NCBI GenBank assembly: GCA_905250115.1
Contig: CAJNOI010000007.1
Span: forward strand, 909,216-973,215
Direction of reading: 5' to 3'
Origin: Adineta steineri
Lineage: Eukaryota; Rotifera; Eurotatoria; Adinetida; Adinetidae
Length of the DNA stretch: 64,000 nt
Shown: in pieces, positions 55,677 through 64,000 of the stretch
Layout of the letters: every line of letters starts with the position of its first letter
Numbering within the stretch: the first letter of the stretch is position 1
Position numbers and translations under genes: made by a program
The notes under the pieces: generated by a model
Seen by the model: the letters and a program-made list of their open reading frames with translations, nothing else
Told to the model about the DNA's origin: nothing
The model's database searches: none

Positions 55677-57479
55677 ATGTCTTTATTATTTTCGACATTA
55701 GAAATGCTTCCGGATGAAATACTTTTACAAGTTTGTCGATATCTTCATAATGGTGATGTTCTCTATTCATTTTTTGGTCTTAATTCTCGTCTTAATCAAA
55801 CAATAACATTTTATCGTCAGCATGTTTCACTTCATCGAACATTTTATATGCAATTTACTCATATATTTAGTATAATTCTTCCTCAAATCGCATCATCCAT
55901 ACGTTCTTTAGTTATATTTGAATTAGAATCTCCATCATTTTTAACTTCATTTCAAAATAATCTTCTTTATCATAGTTTAGAAAAATTAACATTAGTTAAT
56001 TGGACTGATGAAAAACTTATTTTATTTATTGATAAATTACATGGTATGAAATATTTTCATAAATTGACAATTCAAGCACTTGATTTAACTGATTCAATAA
56101 AAAATTTAAATCTCCTTCAAACAATTCTTGGTGCAAATGATAATTGTTTAACCTATGTTAGTTTTGATCATGAATGTGATCCATTTACTTTACCAGATGA
56201 TGAAGTCTATCAAAGAAATTTTCCAAATATTATTCGTTTGGATATTGAATTACAAACAACGAAAGATTTTTTTCAACTTAATCATTTAATTCCTAATGTT
56301 GAACAACTTCATACAACGTTTAAACGTCCATGGATAAGAATATTAGAAAATCAACAAAGATTTTCGTTTTTAAAAGAATTATATGTTTATGCAATGAGTT
56401 GGTTTTCATCATTTGATGATCTTAAAACATTGATACATTCTTCACCGATCATAGAAAATATTTCATTAGTACTTGTTAGTCATGATTATTCTATGACGAA
56501 TGGACAACGTGTACTTTCACTTCTTCCGAATTGGATAAAAAAATTTGATTATAGTATTTGTTATCAACCATCTAATACAGATGATGAATTTGATCCAATT
56601 AGTATTATTAATTCATGGAAATCTATTCCTATTGCTTATTCAATATCTGAAAATGATAAACGGATTTTTTTACATACGATTTCATATCAATCAAATCGTT
56701 TAGCACTTCGTTCATTATTTAATAAAAATATGTCAACAATATTGAATAGTCAGATTTATCGAAATGTTCGTCATGTACATATTTATGATACGATAACTTT
56801 AGCTGAAACTTTTGGTATTATACGACATTGTCGACAAATTATTGATTTAATTATTTCTATCCGAACGTTACCACCAAGTAATGAGTTTTAATTCCTTTCT
56901 TTTATCTCACTTTCTTTTTATTTAGGAGCAGAAGATCCACCAAAAACAACTGTTATCCTTCCTTATCTTAATCGTCTTGATTTTCTTTCTATTCAGGGTA
57001 CACCGCCAGATTCACATTGTATAGAAAAAATTCTATTAATCGCACCTAATCTTGCTGCATTTTCGATTGATTTTGATTGCTTACATAAATTACTTATTGA
57101 TGATGATCAATCGCTTATGCTATTCTATCTTCTTCATCGACGTATTCTAATTCTATGTCTTCGTTTTGAAAATACAATGATCAGAAATTTAACTGATGAA
57201 CATATTCATTGTATTGCTCGAATATTTTCTGGAGTAAATCATATATGTTTCGATTTTCGATATTCACCAATTAAAATTGAAAATCATATGATATCAATAA
57301 TATTAAATTATTTTCCCAAACTAATGGTTCTTAGTATATATGGTCAATTATCCGATGATTTTCATTTAAATAAAAAACATTTAAAAGAATATCTTGTTAA
57401 ACAATCAACAGGTCGATTAACAGATATAAACAGATTTGAAATTGATCGTGGAAATGAAAGAGTTAAAATTTGGATGTAA
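55677..57479 (+). CDS. F-box protein, copy 2 (584 aa)
   Basis: Two exons, 55677-56877 and 56926-57479, joined in phase 1. The F-box reads LEMLPDEILLQVCRYLHNGD followed by VLYSFFGLNSRLN. It is a clear paralogue of copy 1: LNSRLNRTILIYRQHVILR corresponds to LNSRLNQTITFYRQHVSLH, IGSTIRSL to IASSIRSL, LSLDLFSQDFHLSNGQ to ISLVLVSHDYSMTNGQ, and SIDGCPPDVH to SIQGTPPDSH. Intron position and phase are the same, two codons apart, and the total length is identical (584). The solenoid of leucine-rich segments is presumably the substrate-binding part of an SCF adaptor. Divergence is considerable, so this is an old tandem duplication, now with two unrelated genes between the copies. Confidence 0.83.
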
Positions 57480-57626
57480 ATGAGAATTAAAATTATTTAT
57501 AGTTTTTTTTTAAATAGTTTTAAAACATAAATTATATAAGTATATATTTTTTTTCATGACATAGATCGACAATTTGCTGTGAAATTATTCAGTAATAAAT
57601 TTCAAGTTTTCGTTTCAGATTTAATC

Positions 57627-59236
57627 ATGTCAGATTCAAAAGCTGAAGCTAGTACTGTGCCATCTCAAAAGCCAGTACCGAAAATTAAAGATATTTCTTT
57701 GATGAAAGCATGGAAAGATTCGAAAGTAAGTGTGAAATCCAACGATTTATTAAATCTAAAGACCATCATTATATATTAAAAATGAAGACACAGAAAGTGA
57801 ACGTATTTTTACCACGATTAGGGATGTACCGAGCGCGAGCCTCTCGGGCTCAGGGCTCGGTCAGGGCTCGGTAGGCTCGGGGTCGGTCGGGATCAGGTGT
57901 CAGAAACTCACTCCTACATCAATATGACACCCGAGCCTTGACCGAGCCCCGAGCCCGAGCCTTGACCGAGCCCCGAGCCCGAGCCTAACCGAGCCCGAGA
58001 GGCTCGGGCTCGGTACATGCCTAACCACGATAATCATTTATTATAGAAAGATTGAAAAAAATCTTTCAATCATTTTATTTTAGGCGTATAGAGAATATAC
58101 ATTATTTGTTCAATCACTCAATCGAGCAGTTCATGGTTTAAAAAATTCTGATACTGTTCCACTGTCACCTGTATGTTTATTCTATTGATTATTTTTGTTT
58201 CTTTTTTTTAATATTTTACTTATCTCTCAAGCATAGACTCTTGACAAATTGATTATTTTACTTAATCAACTTGATTCATTTATTGATCAATGTCCACCGA
58301 AAGGTCGATCACGTTTTGGTGATGCTGGTTATCGTGATTGGCATGGAAAACTTGAACAGGTTTGCTAATTAAATCAAATTTATTGATAAATTATTTAGTT
58401 TGAAATAGGAAAGTCAACAATTATTAAAAGATGCTTTACCTGAACAATATCACAATTATATTGAAGAACTTAATGGTTATTTATGTGATTCATTTGGTAA
58501 TAGTACTCGTTTAGATTATGGCACAGGTAAAAATCTGAATAAGTTTTAGATAAGATTTTTATTTTATTTTTCATAGGTCATGAATTGGCGTTTGCATTAT
58601 TCATGTTGTGTCTATGTAAAATTGAAGCACTTACGGAACAAGATAGTCGAGCTATGGTATTAAAACTTTTTTCACGGTAATATTTTAAATTATGTGTTTT
58701 GAAAAGTTTAATTCTGTTTTCGTTTTAGTTATATTGATTTATGTCGAAAATTACAACGAACTTATTATTTAGAACCAGCTGGATCAAAAGGTCAATGGTG
58801 TTTAGATGATTATCAATTTTTACCATTTCTTTGGGGTTCATCACAATTAACAGATGACGGTCCTATTGAACCAAAACAAGCTATTGATGAACGATTTTAT
58901 CGTGATTTATCTAATGATTATTTATATTTAGGAGCAGTTAAATATATAAATGAAGTTAAAACAGGTCCTTTTTTTGAACATTCAAGTACACTTTATGATA
59001 TATCAAATGTTGCTCATTGGTCAAAACTTAATCAAGGGATGGTGAAAATGTATCATGGCGAAGTTTGTTTACAAATCTTCTTCTTTTTTTTATTTTTCTG
59101 TTTTTACAAATAGGTTTTGGATAAATTTCCTATTGCTCAACATATTCTGTTTGGAAATCTTATATCATTTGATCCTGTACCAAAACCAACCGGCGAAGGT
59201 CTTTTTAAAAAACCAGCACCTGTTGCTAATCAATAA
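57627..59236 (+). CDS. PTPA: Serine/threonine protein phosphatase 2A activator
   Basis: About seven exons; the first is 57627-57725 (MSDSKAEASTVPSQKPVPK). Family landmarks: ISLMKAWKDSKAYREYTLFV, VHGLKNSD, RSRFGDAGYRDWHGKLE, GNSTRLDYGTGHELAFALF, RYIDLCRKLQRTYYLEPAGS, KGQWCLDDYQFLPFLWGSSQ, KTGPFFEHSSTLYDIS, HWSKLNQGMVKMYHGEV and DKFPIAQHILFG. All match PTPA (formerly PPP2R4), a prolyl-isomerase-like ATP-dependent chaperone that loads metal into PP2A catalytic subunits. Length is close to the family norm. An acceptor-like CGTTTCAG ends 8 bases before the ATG, 147 bases after F-box 2. Intron 1 (57726-58083) is long because it contains a G+C-rich hAT MITE. Confidence 0.9.
57811..58031. mobile_element. 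hAT-type MITE in PTPA intron 1, G+C-rich foldback
   Basis: Element 57819-58023 (205 bases), flanked by a perfect 8-base duplication ACCACGAT (57811-57818 and 58024-58031). Ends TAGGGATGTACCGAGC and the complement of GCTCGGTACATGCCTA, one mismatch. The interior is built of GGCTCGG/CCGAGCC units in opposite orientations on the two sides, giving a near-perfect foldback. It is by far the most G+C-rich DNA in the window. Confidence 0.92.
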
Positions 59237-60659
59237 TCACAGTGATATAATCATAAACTTTTATTTTGGTTTATTTTCTTGTAAAATTGAAACAAAGTTA
59301 ATCTTGCGTAATAAAAACAAAACGTCATTTTAGATAATAAATAAATCGATCAATATTCAAGAAAATCAATAATTAAATTATGCTAATTGTTTTATAAACC
59401 TAAAAGCAGTCGAAAATAATGACATAGTTAAACACTTCTCTCTTATCAGAAATTAGTATCGATATTGCGTTCATTTATGTATTTATCAAACATATTCTAA
59501 ATACAAGTAACGCTCGTCCGAGGACTCGCTTAGCTCTTTCTCGTAGAAACCCATTTACTGGAACAACAAATGAAAACCGTAAAAAATTGATTTTCGATGT
59601 TTTTTTGACCCTGCGGACAGACAATCAGACAATTTATGTTTGCAAGACTCTTCTCTACGAGAAAGAGAATATGAATAGTGAATTCAGATAATATACAAGA
59701 CGCATGAGTGTATTCTAGACTTGGATGTCTAAAAATGAATGAATTGAAAAAAATTATCAGTGGGGTTTATTAACAATCTTTTTCTTTGAAATAAATAGAT
59801 CAACATTTGATGTTAAAGATCAATATAATATAAACTATAAGAGTACTATTAAAGTAATATATTTTGATTGAGGACATCTTTCTTGATTTGCCTTGAGTAG
59901 TTATACAAAACCTTGTCATATATTTTTTTCATTTTTCGTTCTATTCTTCAGTATAATTGCTTACACCACGTGAAACGCTATCAGTATTTTATAGTGATAT
60001 TTATTTCATACTGATAACCAAAGGTAAGTCAATTTTTTACCTATATCATGATTATATTATGTCTTTAATTTATATAAAAACAACAGAGAATAGTAGACAA
60101 AATAAAATAATACATTTTGAGATACAACAAAAGAATTATTTTTGACCTTTTATTCCTATTATTTCATTAGAGTTTAAATGTTCTATGATCGATTATAAAT
60201 ATTATCTCCATATGTTATTTACTATACTTATCAATATCTTTATGCTTGAATACTTTTTTTAGTTGTTATTTATTCGTCTATTCTAATAGTTTCTTATATA
60301 TCAAAATAACAGAGAAGAACATCATAACATATTTTATCCACGTAAGAAACCAGTATTAAAGAATTTCTCTTATAAAAATTTATCAACATTTTTACTACTA
60401 CGATAAAAACTGATTTATTCGTATATAATCAATTTACGTAGGTATTCGTAATGCAGATTAAGAATTTATATTTTCGTCTAACACTAATCATTGAATTCCT
60501 TTTTATATATATTTTTTAGTTCTGTTTGATTAGATTGATAAGTGGGACTTTTGATAATTTTATTCTGTTCTTTTTTAAGGTCAATATTAAGAATTATCTA
60601 GTTTGAATATTTCACTTTTGGTCGTTCGGATTAACGATTCTTTATATATATCACCACTA
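59237..60659. other. Gene-free stretch with dispersed repeat copy 2
   Basis: 1.4 kb, A+T-rich. Contains the short copy of the MTPAP-intron repeat (59501-59671). Short frames at 59055-59333 (overlapping the PTPA 3' end) and 59957-60145 have no support. Confidence 0.5.
59501..59671. repeat. Dispersed repeat, short copy
   Basis: About 171 bases, ATACAAGTAACGCTC ... TACGAGAAAGAGAATAT, in the same orientation as 5131-5538. It has only one of the internal TTTCGATGTTTTTTTGA units. Intergenic. Confidence 0.8.
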
Positions 60660-61938
60660 ATGGCATTTACCAAACAAAATAAGACTGTTATCATCGTTAT
60701 CACTGGGTAAATATACTGTCATTTCTTAATCTACTTTTCGTTTATAAACTCAAATTTCACTCAAAATACCTATAATTTACTTATGAATGTATAGAAATTG
60801 ATTAAATATGTTTTTTTAGTATAATTATGCTTATTCTTTCATTTCTTCCATTCATCATATCTATTGCAACTACAGAATCAACACCTACCAAGTCAATACC
60901 ATCATCATTTTATGTTATTCCACTAGGTACAACTGGTGGTCTTGAAGAAAATAATCTATCAGCTTATTTAATTACATCAACAACGGATAATACTCCTAAT
61001 TCAGCATATATATCACTTGATGGTGGTACTATTCGTCATGGACTTCAGTAAATAAACGAATAAAATTTTCAAATTGACAAAACAAAAATCCTTTTTTTAG
61101 AATTGCCGTTCAAAAAAATTCTTTATCATCAGATACTGATGTTGAAACATTTTTTCGTGAACAAATCAAAGCTTATTTAATTTCACATGCTCATCTTGAT
61201 CATAATAGTGGATTTCTTCTTAATACTCCAAATGATAAATCAGGAAAATTTATAATTGGACTTAATGAAACAATTACTATTATTCAAGATCATTATTTTA
61301 ATAATCAAGCATGGGCTGATTTTGGTCCTGCAGGCCTTAAAGTAAATAAATATTTCAAAATAAAAATATTTTAATTCTATTCTTTGTTTCATTAGACTTA
61401 TGATTATCAAATATTAGATCCTTCATCAACAAATTCAGTTCCAATAGCTAATACTGATTTGAATGTACGAATTTTTCGTTTATGTCATACTTGTCCATAT
61501 CTTAGTTCAGCTTTTCTTATATCTCGTCGTGATCAATCTAATGCTTCAGTACTTTATTTAGGTGATACAGGTCCAGATGATGTGGAAAAGATAGTACAAC
61601 CAGATAATACAACATCTTTTCCTAGATATCTTGATAAAATGTGGAAAGATATAAAACCATTGGTTATTGCTGATCAATTAAAAGCAATTTTTATTGAAGT
61701 TTCATATCCAAGTGAACGCCCAGATAATTTATTATTCGGACATTTAACACCAAAATGGCTTTTAGAAGAACTTAAGAAATTAAATGCATATCATTCAATA
61801 GAAAAAGTTAAAATTATTGTAACACATATAAAACCAGAAAAAGGAGCACGAGAGAAAATTATTGAACAACTGAAAAATAATAGTAATCAACATTTTAATT
61901 TTATTTTTCCTCAACAAGGTGAAGCTATATGGCTTTAA
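60660..61938 (+). CDS. Class II cyclic-nucleotide phosphodiesterase, probably secreted or membrane-anchored
   Basis: Four exons, 60660-60706, 60820-61047, 61101-61341 and 61396-61938, give 352 residues in one frame. The N-terminus has a hydrophobic segment (TVIIVITGIIMLILSFLPFI) acting as signal anchor or signal peptide. The metallo-beta-lactamase-fold signature of class II PDEs is intact: H121-A-H-L-D-H126 in LISHAHLDHNSGFLLNTP, preceded by FYVIPLGTTGGLEENNLSAY. Later metal-binding phrases are FRLCHTCPYLSSAFLI, LYLGDTGPD, IFIEVSYPSERPDNLLFGHL and IIVTHIKPE. Known members are yeast PDE1, Dictyostelium secreted PdsA and Vibrio CpdP, which hydrolyse cAMP. The family is not part of the usual animal PDE set (class I), so horizontal origin is plausible. 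Introns have normal GT-AG borders. Confidence 0.85.
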
Positions 61939-62418
61939 AGTTTATTAACATTATTAAATAAATAATAATCTTTTATATACACTCGCTAGATTCATATTAG
62001 AACAAATATGTATATCTTTATGTTTGTCTTTAAATAAAATAAAAAATAATTTCAATGTATAATTTACAATAATAAAATATGTTTACCTTGATTATTTGTT
62101 TGATCAATAAAACAGAATTTATTTTTTTTGCCATAGTAAATATTTAATCATTTGTATGAGAATTCAAGTTAATGACCTAATGTCTTTAAATACTTATTAT
62201 AAACTATAATAATAATTGCATTTTATTTACTTGTTTCTCAAAGAAAAAATATGATAGACTTGAATGCAAATTAACACCGTCTTTTTGGATATCTTAATAT
62301 AAGACATGACATAAATTAGTTTTTTTCCATTTGAAGTCGATGGAGTATTATAGACAAGTTTACATATATCATTTTCTCTTGTAAAAATTACAAAAAAAAG
62401 TTTAATATTCAATCAATT
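61939..62418. other. Gene-free stretch
   Basis: 3' flank of the phosphodiesterase gene and 5' flank of the next gene; A+T-rich, nothing recognised. Confidence 0.5.
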
Positions 62419-64000
62419 ATGATTGATAAAATAACACTAAAGTTTCTTATTATCTATATTATTACAATATACTTTATTCATTTATCTCCATCACATGATG
62501 GTGTTCTTGGACAATCAAGTCCTAATCCACAATCAGGTATGTTTATTATATGTGTATCTTCTTCTAATATATACATAAACAATTTAAGATATCAAGAAAT
62601 AAGTAAAAGAATTTGTGAATTTATAATATTTTTAGTTCTTGAATGTTTGGAATGGGATATATCGTCAAAAAAAGTCATTTTTGGACGAGAAAATAAGACA
62701 GCTGGCAATGATGATAATTCACTTAATTTAACGAATAGTACTCTTGATATTAACAGACATACCGGCGAAATCGCTGTTTTAGATGATAATAATCGTCGTA
62801 TTATTATATTTAATCCATCAAATTTATCAAGATTAATTACAATTCTATTTGATTCAAGCAATTCAACAGTATCAAATGTTACACCATCAACATTTGCTTA
62901 CGACCGTAACTACACAATGTATGTTTTAGATGGCGTATACAAAGAAATAGTCAGAATGAACAATCCATTAGAGTTCGGCAAAAATTCAACAAAGATCTAT
63001 GATTGGAGTGCTAATCCAATAGGCGTACCTCCTGCAGGAGGATTATGTATAGATAACACCGATGATAGTATTTTTATAAATGATGGTTATCAAATATTTC
63101 TTTATAACCAAAGTTACGCAAGTTATCCTATATATTACGCCGGTAAAAGTGCGCCCGGTAGTGCGGCTGATGAGTTTAATAATTCTACATCGATTGTGAC
63201 TGATAATCTTGGAAGACTGTAAATACATTTTTTTAACATAAAGTCAATAATACTGATACATATCCTTTAGATTTGTTAATGATGTTGGCAATAATCGAAT
63301 TCAAATGTTCGAATTTAATTCAAAAAATGGTACAACTCTACGAACAAATATTAGTAATGCTAAAGGACTTAGTTTATATTTACCAGACATTCTTGTAATC
63401 AATACAAATACTGCTGTTTATCTATATAATTTAACAGATAATATAACAACATGTGCAATTGGTTGTAACACTACTGAACTGAACAATACTCATAATGCAT
63501 TGATCGATAATGAAGGAAATATAATTGTTACTGAGTCAAACGCAGTAGTTCTATATCCGATTATTCAACAATGTTTTGATAGTGAGTCTATAATTTTATA
63601 AGACTATCTAATTTATTGATAATTTATTTTAGTAACAACCGACTCTACGATTACAACAACTATGTCCACGAATACAATAACTACATCCATGACTTCAACA
63701 CCTCTGTCTACGACTACGACAGCTACGATTACAGCAACTGTGAGTACAATAACCACTACTACATTAAATCTGCTCACGAACACAGTAAGTCCGATGGCGG
63801 GTGTGACAGCAACGACGATTACAACAACTGCAGGTTCAACAACCACGATTGCAACAATTGCGAGTTCAACAACTACGATTACAACAACTGCAGGTTCAAC
63901 AACCACGATTGCAACAACTGCAAGTTCAGCAACTACGATTACAACAACTGCGGGTTCAGCAACCACGATTACAACAGCTGCAAGTTCAGCAACCACGATT
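62419..64000 (+). CDS. Secreted NHL-like propeller protein with Thr-rich repeat tail (3' partial)
   Basis: Four exons are visible: 62419-62536, 62636-63218, 63271-63581 and 63633 to the window end. A signal peptide (FLIIYIITIYFIHLSPSHDG) is followed by a propeller-like region with NHL-type phrases: DINRHTGEIAVLDDNNRRII, FAYDRNYTMYVLDGVYKEIV, GLCIDNTDDSIFINDGYQIF, IVTDNLGRLFVNDVGNNRIQ and ALIDNEGNIIVTESNAV. About fifteen N-x-S/T sites support extracellular location. Exon 4 encodes a mucin-like Thr/Ser/Ala tail built from 30-base repeats. The protein continues past base 64000. In other bdelloid proteins of this kind a membrane anchor or adhesive domain follows the stalk, but that part is not in the window. 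Confidence 0.78.
63633..64000 (+). repeat. Thr-rich coding minisatellite, 30-base unit
   Basis: From about 63805 the exon is tandem copies of a 30-base unit of the form GC-RGTTCARCAAC-YACGATTRCAACAACT, translated A-G/S-S-T/A-T-T-I-T/A-T-T. Units alternate in pairs (60-base period) and continue beyond the window. The long open frame on the opposite strand is a shadow of this array. Confidence 0.8.

Noticed and set aside
63613-63996. 127-residue Val/Ala-rich frame on the minus strand.
   Set aside because: It is the antisense shadow of the Thr-rich coding minisatellite; no domain, only repeat translation.

Overview
This is a eukaryotic nuclear window. It is A+T-rich, its genes are split by many GT-AG introns of roughly 45 to 70 bases, and several gene families are expanded in bdelloid rotifers: type II membrane proteins carrying NHL or FG-GAP propellers, F-box proteins, a large LDLa/EGF seven-helix receptor and an R-S-E-type ADP-ribosyltransferase. 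Short G-rich hairpins built on GTGGGTGT units also fit. A bdelloid (Adineta or Rotaria type) is my best inference. I see no rRNA, tRNA, CRISPR array or bacterial operon.

Layout. 0-7.4 kb: the 3' end of a basic protein gene, a piggyBac-type miniature transposon, a small signal-peptide membrane protein, a CCDC81-like HU-domain gene and the mitochondrial poly(A) polymerase gene MTPAP; the last two are on the minus strand and only 105 bases apart. 7.7-14.2 kb: a 15-exon CEP295 (centriole assembly) orthologue, divergent from MTPAP. 14.3-16.4 kb: a rhodopsin-type GPCR. 18-22.2 kb: a small membrane ORF, a TTLL tubulin-modifying ligase, and an N-myristoylation-motif ADP-ribosyltransferase with a zinc-finger-like motif. 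22.2-28.1 kb: mostly gene-free and rich in GTGGGTGT hairpins, with one 71-residue, two-exon membrane microprotein.

28.1-46 kb: a 1582-residue LDLa/EGF/7TM receptor, a stalked FG-GAP protein with two duplicated 63-base exons, a stalked NHL-propeller protein, a PARG-like protein in which the GGG of the active loop is replaced by HIH, an LRR-like single-exon gene of different base composition, and an ankyrin protein. 46.9-51.1 kb: housekeeping genes on the minus strand (MRPS25, V-ATPase subunit D, an SRSF3/7-like SR protein). 51.5-59.2 kb: five closely packed plus-strand genes: F-box, unknown, short-chain dehydrogenase, a second F-box of identical length (584 aa), and PTPA. 60.7-64 kb: a class II cyclic-nucleotide phosphodiesterase, a family rare in animals, and the start of an NHL-like protein with a Thr-rich repeat tail running off the window.

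Three things stand out. (1) Five miniature transposons can be delimited to the base by terminal inverted repeats and target duplications: one TTAA/piggyBac type and four 8-bp/hAT type. Three of the hAT elements lie in introns, and all four are filled with internal arrays or runs. (2) ADP-ribose biology appears twice, in an ART with His at the usual Arg position and a PARG-like protein lacking GGG. (3) Closely spaced same-strand genes have pyrimidine-AG acceptors just before the start codon, as expected for spliced-leader trans-splicing. Exon joins given below were worked out by hand from reading frame and GT-AG borders; no alignment was run.
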